Shown: positions 46,205 through 53,473 of the stretch, one piece after another
Position numbering within the stretch: the first letter of the stretch is position 1
How the letters are laid out: each line of letters opens with the position of its first letter
Origin: Roseinatronobacter ekhonensis
Lineage (GTDB): Bacteria; Pseudomonadota; Alphaproteobacteria; Rhodobacterales; Rhodobacteraceae
Length of the DNA stretch: 64,000 nt
Reading direction: 5' to 3'
NCBI RefSeq assembly: GCF_900499075.1
Contig: NZ_UIHC01000010.1
Location: 1 to 64,000 of the forward strand
Position numbers and translations under genes: made by a program
Notes under the pieces: generated by a model
Seen by the model: the letters and a program-made list of their open reading frames with translations, nothing else
Told to the model about the DNA's origin: nothing
Databases searched by the model: none

Positions 46205-46648
46205 ATGGCGGTCCATGCCAGCACGGTTGCCTTCGAACAAGAAGGTGCTGCCTATGCAGTGGTTCTCGCGGGCGCGTCTGGGCGCGGGAAATCCACCCTT
46301 GCGCTGGAGCTGATGGCAACGGGAGCGCGGCTTGTCAGTGACGACCAGACCTTGATGCATGTCGAAAATGGCACACTGGTCGCGACCGCCCCTGAAGCGA
46401 TCAAAGGGCTGATAGAATGGCGTGGCATCGGTTTAGTGGCCGCCGAGTGTCTGGCGCGCGCGCATGTCGCCGTCTGGGTAGATCTGGATCAGGAGGCCAG
46501 TGTCAGACTGCCCGAACCAAGCTGGAAAACCGTGTTGGGTATACGGCTGCCCTGTCTTCACATCCCCGCCACCGCCTCTGCCGCAGCGGGATTGCGGCAA
46601 TATATGGTGGCGCAGGCATGGCAGACCCACGGAGCATTCGCGAGATGA
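46205..46648 (+). CDS. hprK: HPr kinase/phosphorylase, short alphaproteobacterial form
   Basis: A 147-residue protein consisting only of the C-terminal kinase domain of HprK. P-loop GASGRGKST is at 23-31, followed by LVSDDQTLMH and IEWRGIGLV, the equivalent of the HprK signature. The N-terminal half of the Firmicutes enzyme is absent, as is normal in alphaproteobacteria. It would phosphorylate Ser46 of the HPr encoded 1.8 kb downstream. The start is ATG 46205 or GTG 46196; neither has a good SD. It overlaps rapZ by four bases. Confidence 0.9.
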   Translation: MAVHASTVAFEQEGAAYAVVLAGASGRGKSTLALELMATGARLVSDDQTLMHVENGTLVATAPEAIKGLIEWRGIGLVAAECLARAHVAVWVDLDQEASVRLPEPSWKTVLGIRLPCLHIPATASAAAGLRQYMVAQAWQTHGAFAR

Positions 46649-47550
46649 CGGGACAAAGCAGCGAAATGGCCGCGACAGCACGGTTGGTGTTGGTCACGGG
46701 CCCATCCGGGTCGGGCCGCAGCACCGCGCTCAAGGCATTGGAAGACCTGGGTTTCGAGGCTATCGACAACATGCCTTCGTCATTGGTGCCGCGGCTGGTG
46801 CGTGCAACGCTGGAGCGCCCGCTGGCACTGGGCCTCGATATCCGCAACCGCGATTTTTCGGTTGATGCGCTTCTGAGCCTGGTCGAGATGCTTGCGGCGC
46901 TGCCCGATGCCAGCTTCGATCTGTTGTATCTCGATTGCTCGGAAGATGCGCTTGTCAGGCGGTTTTCGGAGACTCGCCGCCGCCATCCGATGCGCCCCGA
47001 TTTACCGCCGGCCGAGGGCGTGGCGCTTGAAACCCGCTTGTTGGCCGCTGTGCGCAGCCGCGCCGATATGCTGATCGACACAAGCGCGCTAAGCCCGCAT
47101 GATTTGCGCGCCGAGATGGTTCAGCGATTTGCGCCCGAGGGGCGCGCGACCATGGGGGTGCAAGTCGAGTCCTTTTCCTACAAGCGCGGCATTCCGCGCG
47201 GCGCGGATATGGTGTTCGACTGCCGGTTTCTGAACAACCCGCATTGGCAGCCGGAGCTGCGGCGCTTTGATGGGCGCGATCCAAAAGTGGCTGAATTCAT
47301 CATGCAAGACACCCGTTTCGAGCCCTATTTCACCAAGCTGCACGCCCTGGTTGAAAGCATACTGCCGGAATTCGCGGCGCAGGATAAGCCGTTGGTTCTG
47401 GTGGCGTTGGGGTGCACCGGCGGGCAACACAGATCGGTCGCCATGGCTGAAAAACTGGCGAATAGGCTTGCACGGGGGCCATGGCGCGTGTCTAAACGGC
47501 ACAGAGAACTTGAACGCAAGGCTGGGATGGACCACCCGGCGAATGGATAG
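46645..47550 (+). CDS. rapZ: RNase adapter/nucleotide-binding protein RapZ
   Basis: A 301-residue P-loop protein of the RapZ (YvcJ) family. N-terminal VTGPSGSGRSTALKALEDLGFEAIDN has a Walker A-like loop in which Arg stands where Lys is usual; the C-terminal half has VQVESFSYKRGIPRGADMVFDCRFLNNPHW and GCTGGQHRSVAMAE. In E. coli RapZ controls glmS through small RNAs; in alphaproteobacteria its role is less settled. It lies between hprK and the EIIA gene. ATG at 46618 is a less likely alternative start. Confidence 0.93.
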   Translation: MTGQSSEMAATARLVLVTGPSGSGRSTALKALEDLGFEAIDNMPSSLVPRLVRATLERPLALGLDIRNRDFSVDALLSLVEMLAALPDASFDLLYLDCSEDALVRRFSETRRRHPMRPDLPPAEGVALETRLLAAVRSRADMLIDTSALSPHDLRAEMVQRFAPEGRATMGVQVESFSYKRGIPRGADMVFDCRFLNNPHWQPELRRFDGRDPKVAEFIMQDTRFEPYFTKLHALVESILPEFAAQDKPLVLVALGCTGGQHRSVAMAEKLANRLARGPWRVSKRHRELERKAGMDHPANG

Positions 47551-47559
47551 GGTAGGGGC

Positions 47560-47952
47560 GTGATCGGGGTCGTGATCGTCGCACATGGTGGATTGGCGCG
47601 GGAATATCTGGCCGCGATCGAGCATGTGATCGGCAAACAATCCGGCATGGTGGCGATTTCGATCGAGTATGACCATGACCGCACTGCCAAACAGGCCGAG
47701 ATCACCGCCGCTGCCGAGCGCGTTGATAGCGGTTCGGGTGTGGTTGTGGTCACGGATATGTTCGGCGGGTCGCCGTCCAACCTGTCGCTTCCAGCCTGCG
47801 CCACCGCGAACCGCCGCATTCTGTATGGGGCGAACCTGCCGATGCTGATAAAGCTGGCGAAATCGCGCGATCTGACGTTGTCAGAAGCCACGGCAGCGGC
47901 GTTGGAATCGGGCCGGAAATACATAAACTCTATCGAACTGGGCAGTCGATAA
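47560..47952 (+). CDS. PTS EIIA component, mannose-family type
   Basis: A 130-residue EIIA of the mannose superfamily fold. The phosphorylated His is His9 in VIVAHGGLA. VVVVTDMFGGSPSNLS is the family signature. GTG at 47560 starts it with GGGGTAGGGGC just before. No sugar-specific EIIB/EIIC is present, so it should serve regulation, receiving phosphate from HPr. It follows rapZ by 9 bases and precedes HPr by 19. Confidence 0.93.
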   Translation: MIGVVIVAHGGLAREYLAAIEHVIGKQSGMVAISIEYDHDRTAKQAEITAAAERVDSGSGVVVVTDMFGGSPSNLSLPACATANRRILYGANLPMLIKLAKSRDLTLSEATAAALESGRKYINSIELGSR

Positions 47953-47971
47953 GGTCGGGAATATACGCCGC

Positions 47972-48241
47972 ATGATTGAACAAGAACTTGAAATCGTGAA
48001 CGAAAAGGGGCTGCATGCGCGGGCTTCGGCCAAGTTTGTGGAAGTGGCCGAGCGCTTTGACGCAGAGATAGAGGTCATGAAGGACGGAATGAGCGTGCCC
48101 GGCGATTCCATAATGGGCTTGTTGATGTTGGCCGCGTCGCGCGGCACGTCCATCGTGGTGCGTGTATCAGGACCGCAGGAAACTGACGCGGCAGACGCGC
48201 TGCGCGCGCTGGTCGCAGATAAGTTCGGCGAGGGCATGTAG
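47972..48241 (+). CDS. ptsH: Phosphocarrier protein HPr
   Basis: An 89-residue HPr. The EI-phosphorylated residue is His15 in EKGLHARAS and the HprK site is Ser46 in SVPGDSIMGLLML. Both are intact, consistent with a working HprK upstream. It closes the pckA-chvI-chvG-hprK-rapZ-EIIA block. Its stop lies one base from the convergent CoA-transferase stop, so there is no room for a private terminator. Confidence 0.96.
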   Translation: MIEQELEIVNEKGLHARASAKFVEVAERFDAEIEVMKDGMSVPGDSIMGLLMLAASRGTSIVVRVSGPQETDAADALRALVADKFGEGM

Positions 48242-48242
48242 C

Positions 48243-49352
48243 CTAGTCGTTTTCGCCAAGCATCGGCGCCGGGCGCGGCGCGGGCGCGCCTGCAAACTGG
48301 AATGGCGAACGAACGCCTTTCAGGGCGCCCATCCCAAGTTCCAACCCGCGCGCTTGCACTTGCGGGTCGTCGAACACCTCTGCCATGTCGTTGATCGGGC
48401 CGGCAGGCACGCCCTGAGCCTCGCAGGCGGTCAGTAAGGCGGATTTGGTCCAAGCGGCGGTTTCGGCACAAATTATGTCCGACAGCGCATCGCGCCGGGC
48501 CACGCGCTCGGCATTGGTTGCAAATTCTGGCGCTTCGGCCAGATCGGCGCGGTTCAGAAGCGCACAAAGCCGCTTGTATTGCCCGTCATTGCCGGTGGCG
48601 ATTATGATATGGCCATCGGCGCAGGGGACCACCTGATAGGGGGCCAGATTCGGGTGAAAATTGCCCAAACGGCCCGGCGCTGTGCCGGTGGCCAGATAGT
48701 TCATGGCCTGATTTGCCATCACGGACACAGCACAATCCATCAGCGCCATGTCGATATGCTGCCCGCGCCCGGTCTGCGTGCGGGCGTGCACTGCTGCCAG
48801 AATTGCCGTGCTGGCATAGATGCCGGTGATAATGTCGGTCACGGCCACACCGACCTTGTAGGGCGGGCCATCATCGGGGCCGGTGACGGACATCAGGCCC
48901 GACATGCCCTGAATAATGTAATCATAACCCGCGCGGTGGGCGTATGGCCCGGTTTGTCCGAACCCCGTGATGGAGCAATAGATCAGACCCGGATTGAGCG
49001 CCGATAGGCTGGCATAATCCAGCCCGTATTTGGCCAGACCGCCGACCTTGAAATTCTCGATCACGATATCGGCTTCCGCGACCAGCGCGCGCACCTTGGC
49101 GCGGCCGTCTTCGGTGCGGAAATCTGCGGTCACAGAGGCTTTGCCGCGGTTCGTCGCGTGAAAATACGCAGCATCACGCGTGCCATCCGCGCGGTCGACA
49201 AAAGGTGGCCCCCAGCGGCGGGTGTCGTCCCCTTCGGGTGCTTCAACCTTTATGACCTCTGCACCCAGATCGGCCAGCGTCTGCCCCGCCCATGGACCGG
49301 CGAGGATGCGCGCAAGTTCGATCACGCGCAGCCCGTGCAGTGGCCCCGGCAT
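48243..49352 (-). CDS. CaiB/BaiF family III CoA transferase
   Basis: A 369-residue class III CoA transferase. It opens GLRVIELARILAGPWAGQTLADLGAEVIKVE, carries NRGKASV and the catalytic Asp in DMALMDCAV. The acyl donor and acceptor cannot be told. It is last in a minus-strand run with the DciA-like and DsbA-like genes, 4 bases after the latter. Confidence 0.92.
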   Translation of the reverse strand: MPGPLHGLRVIELARILAGPWAGQTLADLGAEVIKVEAPEGDDTRRWGPPFVDRADGTRDAAYFHATNRGKASVTADFRTEDGRAKVRALVAEADIVIENFKVGGLAKYGLDYASLSALNPGLIYCSITGFGQTGPYAHRAGYDYIIQGMSGLMSVTGPDDGPPYKVGVAVTDIITGIYASTAILAAVHARTQTGRGQHIDMALMDCAVSVMANQAMNYLATGTAPGRLGNFHPNLAPYQVVPCADGHIIIATGNDGQYKRLCALLNRADLAEAPEFATNAERVARRDALSDIICAETAAWTKSALLTACEAQGVPAGPINDMAEVFDDPQVQARGLELGMGALKGVRSPFQFAGAPAPRPAPMLGEND

Positions 49353-49356
49353 ACGC

Positions 49357-50013
49357 TTATTCGCCCAGCTTTTCGGTCAGCACATTGGCAAATTCATCAT
49401 AGGACATGTTGTGATATTGCTGCCCGTTAATCACGAAGGTGGGGGTGGCGCGAATATTGTCGGCCTCGGCATTGGCCTGATAAAACTCGGTCAGTTCCAG
49501 TGCTTTATCGGCATCTTCCAGACACGTGTTCAGTTCCGCGTCATTCATACCCGCCTGACGGCCAAGACGGCGTAGATTGTTGGCAACCTGCGCGGGATCA
49601 TTCGCGCCTGCCCACTCGCGCTGTTGTTCATACAGCAGCTCTGCGATGCCGTGATACCGCTCGCCGCCACCGCAGCGGGCGACCATGCCTGCCCAGAGCC
49701 CGTAGCGGTCGAAATACACTTCGCGCTTGATATACTGAATGCGCCCGGTGTCGATGAAATCGGCTTTCAACTGTTCATACGGGCCTTGGTTGAAATTGGC
49801 ACAATGCGGGCAGGTGAAGGACGAATACTCCACCACGGTGACTGGCGCGTCGGGGTTGCCGATCGGGAAATCCAGCTCATGCGCCTGCACCGGGCTTGCG
49901 GTTTGCGCGTTGGTGCTGTCAGCGGCGGCAGGGGTGGTTTGGCTGGAATACCACCAGCCGCCTGCGCCAAGGGCAGCGGCCACGGCAATCGCGGGCAGGA
50001 CGAATTTGTTCAT
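49357..50013 (-). CDS. DsbA-family thioredoxin-fold protein
   Basis: A 218-residue periplasmic protein with an N-terminal signal anchor (about 5-25). The active site is CPHC (Cys68, Cys71) in SSFTCPHCANF and the cis-Pro loop is TPTFVI. It belongs to the DsbA/BdbD-like thiol oxidoreductase family. A possible partner of disulfide formation in envelope proteins; reductase versus oxidase role is undecided. Its ATG shares a base with the stop of the upstream gene. Confidence 0.9.
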   Translation of the reverse strand: MNKFVLPAIAVAAALGAGGWWYSSQTTPAAADSTNAQTASPVQAHELDFPIGNPDAPVTVVEYSSFTCPHCANFNQGPYEQLKADFIDTGRIQYIKREVYFDRYGLWAGMVARCGGGERYHGIAELLYEQQREWAGANDPAQVANNLRRLGRQAGMNDAELNTCLEDADKALELTEFYQANAEADNIRATPTFVINGQQYHNMSYDEFANVLTEKLGE

Positions 50014-50549
50014 TAGGTCTTTCCTTGTGTTCGCTCGTGTTTGCTTAGGACATTCGTGGCCAGACGTTCAAGCGCCGCGCGCAAGCCGTCGTCGGCCACG
50101 TCGCCGGTGACGTCGCGGGCCTTGGTCACGACCTGCGGGTCGGGGGCTTTGGGTGACGCTTTGGGCGCGTGGGTAAAGCTTGCTTGCCCCTCTGCAAAGC
50201 CTGTTGGCGCGGTTTGGGTGATCGTGATGCGTGAAATCGCGTTGTAGCCGTAGCAGGCATTCACCTTCTCGCGCAGGCGGGGAAGCTGCATTTGCACCAT
50301 GGGCGCGGCTGGACCCGTGGTCAGCAGCGTCAGTGTCGCGCCAAACCCGCCCTTGGTATACCCGATCTTGACGGGCCGCGCGCAGGCGGCAATCTCTGCC
50401 CCCGCGATTTCGGCCCAATGCGTCAGCAGGCGCGACACGGCAAAGCCGCGCGCTTCGCCCACCTTGCGGATTTGCGGCCCCAACAAGCTGGACGCGGCCT
50501 GAAACCCGCGCATGCGGCGGTCGGATTTTTTTGGCGGGGCGGGTGGCAT
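50013..50549 (-). CDS. DUF721 (DciA-like) protein
   Basis: A 178-residue protein with the DUF721 pattern: WAEIAGAEIAACARPVKIGY and later LRVSTPAA-like LTLLTTGPAAPMVQMQLPRLREKVNACYGYNAISRI. DUF721 proteins include DciA, the ancestral loader of the DnaB helicase. The C-terminal 60 residues are variable. It is first in the dsbA-caiB run and divergent from mutY over 90 bases. Confidence 0.88.
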   Translation of the reverse strand: MPPAPPKKSDRRMRGFQAASSLLGPQIRKVGEARGFAVSRLLTHWAEIAGAEIAACARPVKIGYTKGGFGATLTLLTTGPAAPMVQMQLPRLREKVNACYGYNAISRITITQTAPTGFAEGQASFTHAPKASPKAPDPQVVTKARDVTGDVADDGLRAALERLATNVLSKHERTQGKT

Positions 50550-50639
50550 TGCGTTTGTCTCCTGTCAGGCGCAGTTTATCCTTATGAACGCGCGTGGCCA
50601 GAGGGGGCGCGCCGCTTTTTTGGGGATGGCCTGTCAAAC

Positions 50640-51683
50640 ATGCGTGACGCAGAGCACAGCACCACCATGGCCGCGGATTTGCTGCATTGGTATGATCGCC
50701 ATGCCCGAGCGCTGCCATGGCGCGTGCCGCCGGACGGGGGCAGGGCCGACCCTTACCGCGTCTGGCTGTCCGAGGTGATGCTGCAACAGACCACCGTCGC
50801 CGCTGTCAAAGACTATTTCCACCGCTTCACCGCACGCTGGCCAACCGTTCAGGATCTGGCTGCGGCAGAGGATGGCGATGTCATGGCCGAATGGGCGGGG
50901 CTTGGGTATTACGCCCGCGCCCGAAACCTGCTGAAATGCGCGCGGGCCGTTGCCGCGCGCGGTGCCTTTCCCGACACGCGCGCGGGGTTACAAGAGCTGC
51001 CGGGGATTGGCCCCTACACCTCTGCCGCGATTGCCGCGATTGCGTTCGATCGCACAGAGACCGTGGTTGATGGCAATGTCGAGCGCGTCATGGCGCGTAT
51101 GTTCGACGAGCATACGCCCTTGCCCGCCGCAAAGCCCGTGCTGACGGATTACGCCGCGCGGCTGACGCCTGACCAGCGCCCCGGCGATTATGCGCAGGCG
51201 GTGATGGATCTGGGCGCGACCATCTGCACCCCGCGCAATCCCGCCTGTGGTATCTGCCCATGGCGCGGGCCTTGCGCCGCGCGGGCCAATGGCACGGCGG
51301 CGGATCTGCCGCGCAAGACGCCGAAAGCGGCAAAACCTGTGCGCTTCGGCATCGCCTATATAGGCCGGCGCGCAGATGGCGCGTGGCTGTTGGAGCGTCG
51401 TCCGCCCGAGGGATTGCTGGGCGGAACCTTGGGCTGGCCGGGGACTGACTGGGCCACGACCGACCCCGTGGATGCTCCGCCCATCCCGGCCGATTGGCGT
51501 GCGCTGGACGCAGAGGTGCGCCACACCTTCACGCATTTTCACCTGCGTCTGTCGCTGCGCGTGGCACGGCTGCCGATGGATACGCCGGGCCAGTTCCTGC
51601 CCGACGCACAGTTCCGCCCCGCCGATCTGCCGACGCTGATGCGCAAGGCCCACGCCTTGGCCGCGCCAGAGCTTGGCGCGTGA
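50640..51683 (+). CDS. mutY: A/G-specific adenine glycosylase
   Basis: A 347-residue base-excision enzyme removing A mispaired with 8-oxoG. Catalytic domain: VMLQQTTVAAV, helix-hairpin-helix LPGIGPYTSAA and the Asp of ETVVDGNVERV. The 4Fe-4S ligands are CTPRNPACGICPWRGPC, spacing C-x6-C-x2-C-x5-C. A NUDIX-like C-terminal domain recognises 8-oxoG. Start at 50640; an internal ATG at 50667 is possible. Confidence 0.95.
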   Translation: MRDAEHSTTMAADLLHWYDRHARALPWRVPPDGGRADPYRVWLSEVMLQQTTVAAVKDYFHRFTARWPTVQDLAAAEDGDVMAEWAGLGYYARARNLLKCARAVAARGAFPDTRAGLQELPGIGPYTSAAIAAIAFDRTETVVDGNVERVMARMFDEHTPLPAAKPVLTDYAARLTPDQRPGDYAQAVMDLGATICTPRNPACGICPWRGPCAARANGTAADLPRKTPKAAKPVRFGIAYIGRRADGAWLLERRPPEGLLGGTLGWPGTDWATTDPVDAPPIPADWRALDAEVRHTFTHFHLRLSLRVARLPMDTPGQFLPDAQFRPADLPTLMRKAHALAAPELGA

Positions 51684-51756
51684 TGTCGCAGGCGCGGGGG
51701 GCTGTCAGCGTGCTAGGATTGCGCTATTTTCGTCAGGTAAGCCAAAAGGTTCTCGC

Positions 51757-52896
51757 GTGACACCAGACCAATTCCGTCGCTTTTCCGCCGCCATGCCCTT
51801 CTGGGCGAGCATGGGTTTCGTGCCCTTGGTCGTGCTGGGCGCAGCCTATGGCGGATGGTGGCTGATCCTGATGCCACTTTACGGCTGGGGCGTGTTCACA
51901 GCGATGGATTTCATCACCGGGCTGAATACGGACAACCCCGATACCGAGACCCCGCTGAAAGACCTGTTCTGGTATCGCGCGATCACGCTGGTCTGGTTTC
52001 CGGTGCAATTCTCGGTCATCTTCGGCACGCTGTGGTGGATTGCCGCCACCGACCATCTGCACTGGTTCGAAGACCTGTCGCTGATGTTCGGCGTTGGCGT
52101 CATGTCCGGGGTGATCGGCATCGTCTACAGCCACGAATTGATGCACCAAAAGACCAAGCTGGAACGCTGGCTGGGCGATCTGCTGCTTGCATCCGTGCTT
52201 TATAGTCATTTCCGGTCGGAACATTTGCAGGTCCATCACCGCTACGTGGCCACCCCGCGCGACCCTGTGACCGCGCGTATGGGCGAGGGGTTCCAAGCCT
52301 ATTTCTGGCGGGTGCTGCGCGATTGCCCCGGTTCGGCCCTGCGCGCCGAAGCGGCGATGCTCAACCGCAAGGGGCTATCGGCATGGCACCGTTCGAACCC
52401 GTTCTGGCGCTATGGCGCGTTGCAGGGCGGAATGCTGTTGCTGGCGGCGCTGATTGGCGGCTGGTGGGGGCTTGTGCTGTTCGCATGGCAGGCCTTGATC
52501 GCGATCTGGCAGTTGGAGTTGACCAACTACATAGAGCATTATGGCCTGACCCGCCGCTATCTGGGAGAGGGCAAGTACGAACCCGTCCGCCCGCATCACA
52601 GCTGGAACGCGGCGCACAAGGCGTCGAACTGGCTGATGATCAACCTGCAACGCCATTCCGACCATCATTTCAAACCCGACCGGCGGTTTCCGTTGCTCCA
52701 GACCTATTCGCACGACGAGGCCCCGCAACTGCCTTATGGCTACCCCGCGTTGACCACGTTGGCGATGGTCCCGCCCCTGTGGCGGCGCTTCATGAACCCC
52801 AAGGTGCGCGCGTGGCGTCGGCAGTTTTACCCCGACATCGAGGATTGGGCGCCCTACGACCGCCATGCGACACCTTGGCCCAAAGGCGCGGCTTGA
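51757..52896 (+). CDS. alkB: Alkane 1-monooxygenase, canonical AlkB type
   Basis: A 379-residue membrane di-iron hydroxylase that oxidises medium-chain alkanes at the terminal carbon. Helices flank HELMHQK, EHLQVHH, NYIEHYGL and LQRHSDHH, which match the four canonical AlkB motifs well. The start is GTG at 51757 with AAAGG upstream. No rubredoxin gene is adjacent, so the electron donor must be elsewhere. It follows mutY by 73 bases and precedes the DCC-type gene by 30. Confidence 0.92.
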   Translation: MTPDQFRRFSAAMPFWASMGFVPLVVLGAAYGGWWLILMPLYGWGVFTAMDFITGLNTDNPDTETPLKDLFWYRAITLVWFPVQFSVIFGTLWWIAATDHLHWFEDLSLMFGVGVMSGVIGIVYSHELMHQKTKLERWLGDLLLASVLYSHFRSEHLQVHHRYVATPRDPVTARMGEGFQAYFWRVLRDCPGSALRAEAAMLNRKGLSAWHRSNPFWRYGALQGGMLLLAALIGGWWGLVLFAWQALIAIWQLELTNYIEHYGLTRRYLGEGKYEPVRPHHSWNAAHKASNWLMINLQRHSDHHFKPDRRFPLLQTYSHDEAPQLPYGYPALTTLAMVPPLWRRFMNPKVRAWRRQFYPDIEDWAPYDRHATPWPKGAA

Positions 52897-52926
52897 GAGG
52901 GCGGGGCAGGGTACTAACTAACGTGT

Positions 52927-53289
52927 ATGACAGAGATACTGTATAACGGACGCTGCCCTATCTGCTCAGCAGAGATCGCACATTATCGCGCGCGGGCGGC
53001 TGCATCTGGTGCCGATCTGTCGTTTACCGACCTGAACACCGCGCCGCTGGATGATTGGGGCATCAGCGCCGATCAGGCCACGCGCCGTCTGCATGCGCGC
53101 CACAAGGGGCAAATCCTGTCGGGCTTTCAGGCGTTCCTGCTCATCTGGCAAGCACTTCCGCGCTGGCGGTGGCTCGCGAAGCTGGTGGCACTGCCGGGGC
53201 TACGCCATGCGGTCGGGCTGGTTTATGACAAGCTGGCCGCGCCGTTGCTCTACCGGCTGCATCTGCGGCGAGAGGCTAAGAGGGCGTAA
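52927..53289 (+). CDS. DCC1-like thiol-disulfide oxidoreductase family protein
   Basis: A 120-residue protein of the DUF393/DCC family. The family marker D/N-G-x-C-P-x-C appears as YNGRCPICSAEI, with Cys10 and Cys13 as a redox-like pair. The fold is thioredoxin-like. No signal peptide. Function unproven. It lies 30 bases after alkB and may share its transcript. Confidence 0.88.
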   Translation: MTEILYNGRCPICSAEIAHYRARAAASGADLSFTDLNTAPLDDWGISADQATRRLHARHKGQILSGFQAFLLIWQALPRWRWLAKLVALPGLRHAVGLVYDKLAAPLLYRLHLRREAKRA

Positions 53290-53291
53290 TT

Positions 53292-53324
53292 TTGCGCGGA
53301 ACAAGGGCGTAGCCCGCCGCGCAA
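53292..53324. terminator. Hairpin in the uvrD/DCC intergenic region
   Basis: TTGCGCGG and CCGCGCAA form a perfect 8-bp outer stem, and GGGC/GCCC a 4-bp inner stem with a GTA loop. It starts three bases after the DCC gene stop. No T run follows on either strand. The rest of this 184-base gap (53325-53473) holds nothing I recognise. Confidence 0.5.
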
Positions 53325-53473
53325 CCGGCTGGCCGTTCCGCGGCCTGCCGATTTGGCCACCAAACCTCTCCGTGCACCCGTTTCTCGGATTTGGCTCGCA
53401 TAAAGTTCTATCACTCAGGCGTCAGATCGGCAGTCCCCGGCCAGCCGATTGTGCCCGGATCGTAGACCGCTCC

